NCBI GenBank assembly: GCA_038323965.1
Contig: JBBQHM010000024.1
Span: 1-23,964 of the forward strand
Source: JBBQHM01 sp038323965
GTDB taxonomy: Bacteria; Verrucomicrobiota; Verrucomicrobiia; Chthoniobacterales; UBA10450
Length of the DNA stretch: 23,964 nt
Direction: 5' to 3'
The translations under genes and the position numbers were made by a program. The notes beneath the pieces were generated by a model. That model worked only from the letters and a program-made list of their open reading frames with translations. It searched no databases and had not been told where the DNA came from. This document shows positions 1 to 6,644 of this stretch, piece by piece (the stretch's first letter is position 1; each line of letters starts with the position of its first letter).

Positions 1-2112
1 CGCCGGTGCCTGCAGCGCAGTTTTCCATTCCGTCGCCCTCAGAATCAATGGCTCGTCCGGCGCGGTCAGAAGCGCGAAATCGAATTCCCCGGCGGGCGCT
101 GAAACGTCACGGCGCGCGCGGTAGGCCGTTAACATTTCATCGATTTCATTCTCATCTACGGGCTCCTCGGCATTCTCTACGCTCGTGTGGAGCCAACTTT
201 CCGTGGCGCGCTGCAGGGCCTCGAAACGTGCTCGTGAAAGCGGATCGCCATGGGACTCAAAGTAAAGTCGCGCCAGGAAATCGCTCGGGTTGGCGACGCG
301 TGCGCCGCTTGTCCCGCCAAATAGTTGAGCGGTAGCTGCGACCGTCACCGACGTCGATTCAATCGCGTTCTGGAAATCGCGCAGCGCGATCGCGCGACGC
401 TCGGTGTCTCCGAGCAAGAGGGAATGCTTTTCTTGCACGCACAAATGCCCGGACCCCTGACGACCTGTTTGCGTCGCGCGAGCATTTAATTTCGCGATGT
501 CCTCCCGCGTGAGAAAACCGGAATCGCTGGTCGACGCCGGCCATTCGCCTTCGTTCAACCCCGCGAAAATGGCGTGCGACCATGCCTCGTCGCCCGCGGC
601 GGAATACGGCAGCAGATGCACATGGCTGTAGGGATGGTCGCCTTCCGCATCTCGTTCGCGATCCAGCGCGGTTATTAACTCGGAGAGCCACCGCAGATAA
701 GTTCGCCGCGAAAATTCGAGGTCGATCGCATCGCACCAGCTGCCGACGTAACCGCGCAGCAACGCGATGCGATCATGCCAGCCGAATCGTTCGAACGCGA
801 TCAGAGCACGCCGGGTAAATTCGCGGAACGACGTTTTCTCCGGGAGAAAATCGATGGTGTCGATTCCGGCGGAGATGTTCGCGGCCACCTCGGGTTTCCC
901 GTGGCGCGCGCAGTATTCCCGCAAAACGGTGACGTTATCGAGGAGGAGCGAAGAATAGGCCCGCCGCAGCTGATGCTCGACCTCGCCAAACTCCATGCCG
1001 CCGAACGGCGCTACGGCCGCGGGACAGTGCCGCAGGAAACGGAGCAGTATACGAATCCGCGGATTCTCCTGCAGCTCGAGCCACGATGTCCATGCGCCGT
1101 TGTCCGCCGCCAGCGCCGAATGGTGACCGATCGCGTCGTAGTGCGGAATATCGTGGGCATTCAAGTCGCTCTCGACCAGTCGATGCAGTGCACCCGGACC
1201 CGGGAAGAAAATGGCGATCTGGGCGTCGTCGCCTTGGGCGAGGAATTCTTGGGCGAGCAGGACGATCGCCGATGCCTGCTCGCGCGTGTCGCGCCCCACC
1301 GCGAAACGAAATTGCGCGCTGCCATCGTGGGATTCCTGCGTCGCTGCCGGAATGGTCTCGGCCGCCCCGAGTACCTGTTCCCACGAGCCGATCCAAGTCT
1401 CGTCAATGGTGCGGGCTTCGTCGCGCGAATCGGTCAGGTGAATCGTCGCGGAATTCGAAGCCGCCACCGCCGCGTTGAGCAGGTGCCATTGCGGCCAATG
1501 CGCGGCGTTGAATCCGGTCACGAGTATGCTTTCAAATTTCGCATCGGACTTGTGAGCGTCATTTTTCGCCGCGCGATCGGCGTCACTGACTAACTGAAAA
1601 CGGCATCCCGTTTGCAGACTGTGAAATCGATCGACGATTTTCCGCAACGGCTCATCCGCGATCTCGCTAATTTTCCAGCCGGCGGCGTTGAGATCGTCAA
1701 TGACGCGAAGAAGCGAATCCGGATTGCGCGCAATGGCCCGGGCAATGTGATCTAGTCCAGTCTCGCCCGGCGCGGCAGATTCTTCGGCCGCGATGGAAAG
1801 CAGCAACCGCAAATGTTCGCGTAAGGGCAGGCAGACCTCGCGCTCGCGGAGAAGGAGTTCGCGTAATCGCGGCGGGGTGACGAAGCGAACGCCGGCGAGC
1901 GAGATTTTGGAATCGAGAATATGGCGACGCAGCTGCGTTGCCCGGATGCGGTTGGGGACGATGACCAAGAATGGTCGCCTCGCGCGCAGCGCTTCTGTCG
2001 CTGCTCGTAGAAACCACGGCCGAAGGACATGCTCCCACGCCGAAGCGAAGTCCGGGCCGTGAAAAAGTTGAGCGCGCCTGTGGTCGGAGCCCGCTCGTTC
2101 GCCTTGCGCCAT
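1..2112 (-). CDS. AddB-like PD-(D/E)XK nuclease / inactivated helicase subunit (3' part outside window)
   Basis: Reading the minus strand from the ATG at 2112, the frame stays open for 704 codons to the window edge, so the C-terminus is missing. The N-terminal part has an AddB/RexB-like opening (FLVIVPNRIRATQLRRHIL, about residues 48-66). The middle carries IFAGLNEGEWP followed by FLTREDIAKLN, matching the GLNEGxWP and W/FLSR-type segments of the inactivated UvrD-like helicase half of AddB. The family's PD-(D/E)XK nuclease domain and any FeS-cluster cysteines would lie beyond position 1. The expected role is as one subunit of a RecBCD-like double-strand-break resection enzyme, with an AddA partner not visible here. 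It starts 29 nt after the stop of the DUF5069-like gene and is probably co-transcribed with it. No Shine-Dalgarno sequence is seen. The assignment is by motif memory; another PD-(D/E)XK exonuclease of the same superfamily is possible. Confidence 0.72.
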   Translation of the reverse strand, partial: MAQGERAGSDHRRAQLFHGPDFASAWEHVLRPWFLRAATEALRARRPFLVIVPNRIRATQLRRHILDSKISLAGVRFVTPPRLRELLLREREVCLPLREHLRLLLSIAAEESAAPGETGLDHIARAIARNPDSLLRVIDDLNAAGWKISEIADEPLRKIVDRFHSLQTGCRFQLVSDADRAAKNDAHKSDAKFESILVTGFNAAHWPQWHLLNAAVAASNSATIHLTDSRDEARTIDETWIGSWEQVLGAAETIPAATQESHDGSAQFRFAVGRDTREQASAIVLLAQEFLAQGDDAQIAIFFPGPGALHRLVESDLNAHDIPHYDAIGHHSALAADNGAWTSWLELQENPRIRILLRFLRHCPAAVAPFGGMEFGEVEHQLRRAYSSLLLDNVTVLREYCARHGKPEVAANISAGIDTIDFLPEKTSFREFTRRALIAFERFGWHDRIALLRGYVGSWCDAIDLEFSRRTYLRWLSELITALDRERDAEGDHPYSHVHLLPYSAAGDEAWSHAIFAGLNEGEWPASTSDSGFLTREDIAKLNARATQTGRQGSGHLCVQEKHSLLLGDTERRAIALRDFQNAIESTSVTVAATAQLFGGTSGARVANPSDFLARLYFESHGDPLSRARFEALQRATESWLHTSVENAEEPVDENEIDEMLTAYRARRDVSAPAGEFDFALLTAPDEPLILRATEWKTALQAPA

Positions 2113-2141
2113 GCGCAGGACGTTAGCAGAAACCGAGAGCG

Positions 2142-2654
2142 TCAGCGATGCGAACGGACGTAACTCAGGATTTTTGCGGTGTCGCCGTCAGCGGCCCAAA
2201 CCTCGCGCATAAAATCGGCGGGGTGGATCACGTATTTCTCAAGGAAGCGACGGTCGCCGCCGCAGCAATACATGAGATCGGGCGGCAGCTCGCCGTGTAG
2301 CCGGCCCTCCGCTTTTGCGATTAAACGCGGAAGCCAGGCGATGCCTTCAAGCTCATTGGTCTTGGCCGGGAGATCGTCGATCACGATTTGCCGCTTCGAC
2401 CATTCGCCCTTTTGCACAACCAGAAAATAATCGCGCCGTGCTGAAGCGATCAGCATCGCCGTTTCCCAATCGAGCGATGCGCCGTCTTCCGCAAAATCGT
2501 AGAACTCCATCGCCGTGGCGCCGATCGCAGCCAGCTCGCGAATCTCATCCGCGATAAAATACGAATCGAGGATCCGATTACCGTTCGCATAATCGGCACA
2601 CGCTTTTGCGTGCAGCGATTTTATCGGAAAGTGCCAGGCGTAGCTCGCGCTCAT
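2142..2654 (-). CDS. DUF5069-like protein of unknown function
   Basis: A 170-residue soluble protein with no signal peptide or membrane segment. The segment GIAWLPRLIAKAEGRLHG, followed by a Cys-Cys-Gly-Gly-Asp turn and RFLEKY, looks like the DUF5069 family, where a WLPRxIxKAR-type helix precedes a short Gly/Asp-containing linker. No biochemical function is established that I can name. The N-terminal half contains WHFPIKSLHAKA, also typical of small verrucomicrobial proteins of this type. It lies 11 nt downstream of the outer-membrane protein gene and 29 nt upstream of the AddB-like gene, all on the minus strand, so it is probably the middle gene of an operon. The ATG at 2654 fits the spacing, although no ribosome binding site is obvious. 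That it is a gene is secure; the family call is moderate. Confidence 0.7.
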   Translation of the reverse strand: MSASYAWHFPIKSLHAKACADYANGNRILDSYFIADEIRELAAIGATAMEFYDFAEDGASLDWETAMLIASARRDYFLVVQKGEWSKRQIVIDDLPAKTNELEGIAWLPRLIAKAEGRLHGELPPDLMYCCGGDRRFLEKYVIHPADFMREVWAADGDTAKILSYVRSHR

Positions 2655-2665
2655 GCGCGAATATG

Positions 2666-3613
2666 TCAGCGATTGCGTGTCGATGCAGGCGATTCCGCTT
2701 CCTGGCTTTCGCCACCCGGGCCGAACAAAATGGAAAACACCGCGTAGACCGAGGCGCGTGGCGCATCATCCGTCGTGCCGAAAAGCGGGGAGACGTCGAA
2801 GCGCGTGTTCCGCGTGGGCTTGAACGCGATCGTGGGCCCAACCACAAATCGATACGACGGCATATCGCGAATTCCCTTATCCGTGAATGTGGTCAGCTGC
2901 ATCTCCACGCCCACTTTGAGTCGTTCCTGCGAGAGCAAAACCGGCGTCATGACACTTTGGGCAAAGCCGTACTCGCGGCCACGGTCGCCACCAATTTCCT
3001 GTTCGAAGAAACCGTTCAGCGCCCATTCGAACCGGCCGAAGAACTCCTCCGCTAGCAGCAAACGAATCTCATAGGCATCGGGCAGCGGATTGCGTTCGTT
3101 GAGGAACGCGACGGCTTCACCGCGACCGAGCGTTTGCGGTGGACCCTCATCGTGCAGGATGTTCCCGACGCCAAACTTGTACTCGACAAAGATCGTGGGA
3201 TTGAGCGGGATTTTATCCCAATCGGCAAACGCGTAGCGGCCTTCAATGCTGAATGTCCGGTCCTGCGTGGTGCCACGAAAAGTTTCGACCGTGTTCTCGA
3301 TGGCAACGCCGAAGCGATGAGGCAGGCCGACCTCGATCTCCTGCGTGAACCGGTGATCCGGACGGTTGAACCGAAGCGCGTCTCCCTGATAAATCAGCCC
3401 GGCATAAACGCTACCGGGTGGCAGGACATAGGCGTTCACCAGGTTGGAGAACCGGGCGCGCGATAATGCCGGCGGCGCGCCATAGGCGGTCGGCACTTCC
3501 TCGCCGCTGATGACAATTTGATCGGAAGTCGCGCTCTGCGCCTTTGCGCCCTGCGAACTCGCCAGGCATAAGGATGCGACAACAAAAACTCGAACTCGAG
3601 CCAGCGTAAGCAT
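2666..3613 (-). CDS. Predicted outer-membrane beta-barrel protein
   Basis: About 315 residues from the ATG at 3613. That start gives a clean signal peptide: a short basic Met-Leu-Thr-Leu-Ala-Arg stretch, a hydrophobic core (VFVVASLCLASS) and an AKA-QS cleavage site. A TTG 36 nt upstream would add a non-signal-like extension, so ATG is preferred. The mature part is made of alternating-hydrophobicity strands with Gly/aromatic turns (SVYAGLIYQGDALRF, YRFVVGPTIAFKPTRNTRF) and ends in a long strand, SVYAVFSILFGPGG. This pattern is that of a porin-like or transporter-associated barrel. I do not recognise a specific family or substrate. It is the first gene of the minus-strand block leading to the DUF5069-like and AddB-like genes. 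A perfect 8-bp inverted repeat lies 43 nt upstream of the ATG. Confidence 0.72.
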   Translation of the reverse strand: MLTLARVRVFVVASLCLASSQGAKAQSATSDQIVISGEEVPTAYGAPPALSRARFSNLVNAYVLPPGSVYAGLIYQGDALRFNRPDHRFTQEIEVGLPHRFGVAIENTVETFRGTTQDRTFSIEGRYAFADWDKIPLNPTIFVEYKFGVGNILHDEGPPQTLGRGEAVAFLNERNPLPDAYEIRLLLAEEFFGRFEWALNGFFEQEIGGDRGREYGFAQSVMTPVLLSQERLKVGVEMQLTTFTDKGIRDMPSYRFVVGPTIAFKPTRNTRFDVSPLFGTTDDAPRASVYAVFSILFGPGGESQEAESPASTRNR

Positions 3614-3655
3614 GGCGCGTATTCTGCCGCCCGCGCGAAACGGCCGCAATCAAAT

Positions 3656-3673
3656 GATGACAAACTTGTCATC
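3656..3673. promoter_or_regulatory. Inverted repeat upstream of the outer-membrane protein gene (possible operator)
   Basis: GATGACAA - AC - TTGTCATC is a perfect 8-bp inverted repeat with a 2-bp centre, ending 43 nt before the ATG at 3613. Its spacing and symmetry are those of a dimeric repressor or activator site. A hairpin terminator is unlikely because the loop is too short and no T-run follows. The regulator is unknown. Confidence 0.4.
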
Positions 3674-3711
3674 TTTCTTCGCAGCCTCCTGAGCGCTTGG
3701 CATCTGTACGC

Positions 3712-3749
3712 AAAAACGCCGGTTCGAGGGTTTCCCCGGACCGGCTTTT
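3712..3749 (-). terminator. Rho-independent terminator of the PEP-CTERM gene
   Basis: On the minus strand a GCCGGT / ACCGGC stem (3740-3745 with 3718-3723), with a GGG-AAA-CCC inner hairpin, is followed by GTTTTTG. It starts 18 nt past the stop codon at 3764, which is ideal placement for an intrinsic terminator. It also separates this gene from the outer-membrane protein gene downstream on the same strand. Confidence 0.8.
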
Positions 3750-3763
3750 GAAAGTGAGATTCT

Positions 3764-4441
3764 CTAAGCGCGGCGACGACGCAGCGTCGTCAGCCCGACG
3801 GCACCCAATCCACCCAAACCAAGCAGCGCCCACGTCGAGGGCTCCGGCACAATTGTAATTTGATAAGTCGCTGGGGCGGCGGCAGTGAACCCGCCCGCAG
3901 AAACGTTGTTGAATCCCGAAATTTTTGGCGACAAGGTGGTGCTCGAAAGAGTGTACGCTCCAGCGGGAGCTCCCGAAAGGGTGAAGCTGATTGTTGTCAG
4001 TTGGTAAGTGCCGGCAGCGGTACTGTTCTGCCCCACATTCGCGCCCGTGGCACCGAGATCCCCCGCGGTATTGTTAATAGGATTGGCATCCACGTACTGC
4101 TCACTAAGCATGCCTGAGTCGGCGCCATTAGCGTCAGTAAAAATCTTAGGGAAGTTTTGGTCTGTTGGATCTGTGAACGTGCTCCATGTCTGGCCGGTGA
4201 TCGTGAGGTAAGGAGCCAACGCGGTATTCGTCTCGAGGAAGGCCGAGTAGCCGCTCGACACGAAGGTAGTCGTGCCTGACAGCGTAAGTGTAAAAGTGTC
4301 CGTGGAATTAAAAGTTCCTGAAGCAGTCGTTCCTCCGTATAGACCGTTGTCGCTAAGGGTAAACGTGGCTGGAGGCGGAACGCTAAGTGCGCTCGAAGCG
4401 GCAAAGGCGAGGCAGGCGAGTGTAAGAAGAATTTTTTTCAC
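3764..4441 (-). CDS. PEP-CTERM sorting-domain surface protein
   Basis: A secreted protein of about 225 residues rich in Thr, Ser, Gly and Ala. The C-terminus has the full exosortase-recognition signature: VPEPSTWALLGLGGLGAVG, a transmembrane helix, then a basic end, LRRRRA. Such proteins are processed and anchored, or released to extracellular polysaccharide, by an exosortase (EpsH/XrtA type); none is present in this window. The GTG at 4441 is chosen because it begins a textbook signal peptide (VKKILLTLACLAFAASSALS). A TTG at 4495 keeps the frame open for 18 more residues and is the alternative start. A promoter-like pair lies at 4527-4555 and a terminator directly downstream, so the gene looks monocistronic. 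The body has no recognised enzymatic domain and could be an adhesion or matrix protein. Confidence 0.85.
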   Translation of the reverse strand: MKKILLTLACLAFAASSALSVPPPATFTLSDNGLYGGTTASGTFNSTDTFTLTLSGTTTFVSSGYSAFLETNTALAPYLTITGQTWSTFTDPTDQNFPKIFTDANGADSGMLSEQYVDANPINNTAGDLGATGANVGQNSTAAGTYQLTTISFTLSGAPAGAYTLSSTTLSPKISGFNNVSAGGFTAAAPATYQITIVPEPSTWALLGLGGLGAVGLTTLRRRRA

Positions 4442-4526
4442 TGGTCGATTCGGTTTCTGCAGTTGTTTTTGAATTTCTCCCTGGCTTTCCCTCAATTCTT
4501 TGAAACAAGCGAAACGAGTGGATGGA

Positions 4527-4555
4527 AGTATTCTCGGTGGTTAAGTTATTGTCAC
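4527..4555 (-). promoter_or_regulatory. Sigma70-type promoter for the PEP-CTERM gene
   Basis: On the minus strand GTGACA (4555-4550, five of six to TTGACA) and AATACT (4532-4527, four of six to TATAAT) are separated by exactly 17 bp. Transcription would start near 4520, just upstream of the TTG at 4495 and about 80 nt upstream of the GTG at 4441. Based on sequence match only. Confidence 0.5.
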
Positions 4556-4601
4556 GTATTTTTTTCAGGAAAATCGGAAGAATCTGGAAGACTCGGCTCG
4601 G

Positions 4602-4957
4602 TTAAGGCAGACCGGTGCCCGACTTCGATTTCACGAGTGAAATATCGGCGCTGTTGATGTTGCCATCGGCATTGACGTCGCGGCGGAAGTTGGTGCTGCC
4701 AGGGACGGAGCCCGACTTGGATTTGACCAGGCTGATATCGGCCGAATTCACCACCCCGCTGGCAGTGGCGTCGCCGACCTGAACGTCGACTCGCCCCGGC
4801 AGGTTATTAAGGACGTAACCGTTCACATCCTGCACGCCGCTCGGGTTCACCGTCATCTGATTGGAGTTGGGTCCATACACCGTGCTGGTCACCGCCCCGG
4901 TGCCCTGCGTTTTGGTCGCAGTGCCGGGTGCGTTCGACGCGATATTGCGGAAGCTTA
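4602..4957 (-). pseudogene. C-terminal fragment of a dockerin-tail protein
   Basis: Reading the minus strand down to TAA at 4602, the last ~60 codons encode two dockerin-like repeats: VGDATASGVVNSADISLVKS and RRDVNADGNINSADISLVKS, each with the Asp/Asn-rich loop of type-I dockerin Ca2+ sites. The protein ends KSGTGLP. About 50 upstream codons (TVYGPNSNQMTVNPSGVQDV, NGYVLNNLPGRV) look like the end of a preceding beta domain. No own start, signal peptide or N-terminal domain exists. The homologous part begins where the VKOR gene, in a different frame, stops at 4955. The frame does stay open upstream to 5258, but that stretch is the shadow of VKOR. I read this as the 3' remnant of a large secreted protein whose 5' part was replaced. 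A frameshifted VKOR-dockerin fusion is a less likely alternative. Confidence 0.65.
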
Positions 4958-5434
4958 AGTTTGGCGCGCGCCATTCGGGGTCGTGGCAACGAGAATTCCG
5001 GTCAGGAGGAATGTCGTTGCTGCCGAGAAAAGGCAGTAGCGACAAAATGCGTGGAGGATGAAAGCCTGAACGCACAAAAGACCGATTGCTGCCGCGAACA
5101 TCACCCAGACGGTTGACGCGAGAAAAATCCGAAGGCGCCGATAGCCGAAGGCGCAAAACGTCGCGAAAGTAAACGCGGCGAAGTAGCCGAGGGCGCCAAC
5201 GCTTGCGAGCGGAATCGGGCCGAGGTGTGAGTATGCGCTTCCCAGCACTTTTGAGCAATCCGCGGAACCGCCGCAGACGAGAGTTTCGCCAGTCAAACTC
5301 TGAACGGTAAGATAAGTCGCATCGGCTAGGCCCGCGAGGGCAACTAGCACGGCCAGACTGTAGGCAACCTGAAGGCTTCGCGGCAAGTGGATGTTCGCCG
5401 ACGACTTTGACTTATGCGGTGAATGTCGTGCCAT
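4955..5434 (-). CDS. Vitamin K epoxide reductase (VKOR) family membrane oxidase
   Basis: A 159-residue protein with four hydrophobic helices (about residues 20-45, 77-96, 102-126 and 130-150). All four VKOR redox cysteines are present: the loop pair C54 and C60 (in VCGGSADCSKVLGS, with the conserved Ser after the second Cys) and the CRYC pair C131/C134 before the last helix. In bacteria this family replaces DsbB: it reoxidises a periplasmic DsbA-type thioredoxin and passes electrons to quinone. The partner is encoded immediately upstream, with only 2 nt between its stop and this ATG at 5434, so translational coupling is likely. The length is that of a stand-alone VKOR domain without a fused thioredoxin. 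The last ~9 residues (TTPNGARQT) run into dockerin-fragment DNA and may not be ancestral. Confidence 0.92.
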   Translation of the reverse strand: MARHSPHKSKSSANIHLPRSLQVAYSLAVLVALAGLADATYLTVQSLTGETLVCGGSADCSKVLGSAYSHLGPIPLASVGALGYFAAFTFATFCAFGYRRLRIFLASTVWVMFAAAIGLLCVQAFILHAFCRYCLFSAATTFLLTGILVATTPNGARQT

Positions 5435-5436
5435 GG

Positions 5437-6102
5437 CTAGCGTGCGGGTTGCGTCGCGAGGATCTCGTCAATCGCCTTACGAATACTTTCGGAATTCAGC
5501 GAGCTCGAAGGGAGCGGTCGGTGATTAAGTATAAGCGTCGGCGTGTTCTGCACGCCCAGTGATTTGCCGAGTTGCTCGTCCCTCACAACACGGACCTCGA
5601 CCTGAGGGCTGCGCACGTCTTTCCTAAATCGCGGCACATCCAGCTTAAGAATTTCGGCGTACGATTCGAAAAGCTGGCTGACATCGGGAACTGCACTCCA
5701 TTTCGCCTGTTCGCGGTAAAGAAGATCGTGCATTTCCCAGAAGTGACCTTGCAATGCGGCAGCCTCCGCCGCATGCGCCGCTGCGCGAGCATGCTGGTGG
5801 ATGGCGAACGGAAAATTATAAAAGATGACCCGGAGCTTGGTCGCGTAATCTTTCTCGATTGTCAGCAACGGTCCCGAAAGTCCCCCACAGGGAGGACATT
5901 GAAAGTCGCCGAACTCTTCGAGCACAACGGGGGCATTTGCTGGCCCGCGCGAGTGCACATCTCCCTGTTTCGATTCCTTGGTCGCGATATCCGGCGACGC
6001 GGCCACACTGGAAACGCGCTTGGCACGATAGAGGATGACGCCGCCCCCTATGGTGAGGAGGGCTACACTTGCTACGATAAGAAACGGAGCGAGATGCTTC
6101 AT
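5437..6102 (-). CDS. DsbA-like thiol:disulfide oxidoreductase (periplasmic, membrane-anchored)
   Basis: A 221-residue protein with an N-terminal membrane anchor or uncleaved signal (residues 5-25), then a DsbA/Thioredoxin_4 fold. The active site CPPC is at residues 69-72 after the beta strand VVLEEFGDFQ. A helical insertion (HARAAAHAAEAAALQGHFWE) follows, with the cis-proline loop NTPTL at 186-190. The predicted role is catalysis of disulfide formation in secreted proteins, recycled by the VKOR protein whose gene starts 2 nt downstream. The ATG at 6102 gives the anchor directly; there is no strong ribosome binding site. A 7-bp inverted repeat sits 30-62 nt upstream. It resembles BdbD/DsbA-type partners of VKOR in other phyla. 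Confidence in the family is high; substrates are unknown. Confidence 0.92.
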   Translation of the reverse strand: MKHLAPFLIVASVALLTIGGGVILYRAKRVSSVAASPDIATKESKQGDVHSRGPANAPVVLEEFGDFQCPPCGGLSGPLLTIEKDYATKLRVIFYNFPFAIHQHARAAAHAAEAAALQGHFWEMHDLLYREQAKWSAVPDVSQLFESYAEILKLDVPRFRKDVRSPQVEVRVVRDEQLGKSLGVQNTPTLILNHRPLPSSSLNSESIRKAIDEILATQPAR

Positions 6103-6131
6103 TGTGCCACGCGGAATAACGTGAGTTCCCG

Positions 6132-6164
6132 GCTGTTGTCACGCGCTTACTGCGGGCCAACAGC
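6132..6164. promoter_or_regulatory. Inverted repeat upstream of the DsbA-like gene
   Basis: GCTGTTG (6132-6138) and CAACAGC (6158-6164) form a perfect 7-bp inverted repeat with a 19-nt spacer, 30-62 nt before the ATG at 6102. It could be an operator or a leader hairpin of the dsbA-VKOR transcript. No clear -35/-10 pair is visible beside it, so the assignment is tentative. Confidence 0.25.
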
Positions 6165-6180
6165 TTTCGTGAACACTCTA

Positions 6181-6204
6181 TTACGGCAGCGCGGTGCCCG
6201 ACTT
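6181..6204 (-). pseudogene. Second dockerin-protein tail remnant (KSGTALP-stop)
   Basis: On the minus strand eight codons read K-S-G-T-A-L-P-stop, the same C-terminus as the fragment ending at 4602 (KSGTGLP) and close to the one ending at 6237. Only this tail is recognisable, and the preceding codons do not match. It is too short to be certain, but its position between the other tail and dsbA suggests a residue of recombination between family members. Confidence 0.4.
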
Positions 6205-6236
6205 GGCGGTGAAGCTAAATCTCTGGCGGAGGGCTA

Positions 6237-6347
6237 CTAAAGCCCAGTGCCCGATTTACTTTTTACCAACGAAATATCCGCGCTATTAATCGACCCGTCC
6301 GCCGTCACGTCCGTGCGGAAGTTGGTGTTATTGAGCGCACTACCGGA
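6237..6347 (-). pseudogene. Dockerin-tail gene remnant upstream of dsbA
   Basis: Thirty-seven minus-strand codons encode SGSALNNTNFRTDV, TADGSINSADISLV and KSKSGTGL before a TAG at 6237. They align residue for residue with the last repeat of the fragment ending at 4602 (NFRRDVNADGNINSADISLV). An in-frame TGA at 6348-6350 abuts the first matching codon, so the fragment has no upstream coding sequence and cannot be expressed by itself. It is the truncated 3' end of a secreted protein of the dockerin-tail family common in soil Verrucomicrobiota (family recalled from general knowledge). Confidence 0.65.
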
Positions 6348-6350
6348 TCA

Positions 6351-6644
6351 CTGAAAAGGCGGGAGGTGCTTAATATCATAGAAGGCAATGTTTTAGAGTA
6401 CGAACTTCACTCGCGACGGCGGGGTGTAACCTAACGACCCGCCGCGGGTCATCCGCCGATTTTCGGTTGGTGGATACCGATAATCTTAATCGGGTCGATA
6501 CGGCGGAATGGTTGGATTTTGACTTCAGAAAATTGCTATCGAAGGAGAGCAGTCCATCTCAGCCAAGCCTCTTATAACCGGAGCGGACACGCGGCACGCG
6601 GCATTGCGCGGATAGATGCCGGATGTTAGGTAGCCGCCTCCGCC
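6351..6644. other. Non-coding leader region of ileS
   Basis: About 290 nt with no supported gene. It contains an imperfect hairpin (CGGCGGGG at 6417-6424 with ACCCGCCG at 6437-6444) without a T-run. A TATAAC (about 6572-6577) could be a weak -10 element, but no good -35 accompanies it. I looked for a T-box leader (specifier loop plus TGG antiterminator motif) and do not see one. No tRNA is visible. It presumably carries the ileS promoter. Confidence 0.35.

Noticed and set aside
775..1593. Long plus-strand open frame of 272 codons
   Set aside because: It lies opposite the AddB-like gene, which is open through 704 minus-strand codons with family motifs. The plus frame has an atypical Arg-rich composition and no recognisable domain.
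4958..5258. Upstream part of the minus-strand frame leading into the dockerin tail
   Set aside because: This stretch is the alternate frame of the VKOR gene, whose four cysteines and helices are intact, so it is not a real N-terminus of the dockerin fragment.
5572..6240. Plus-strand open frame of 222 codons
   Set aside because: Antisense to the DsbA-like gene, with no domain or signal of its own.
6351..6644. T-box or other riboswitch controlling ileS
   Set aside because: One imperfect hairpin is present, but there is no specifier-loop architecture or TGG antiterminator motif, and T-boxes are essentially limited to Gram-positive groups.
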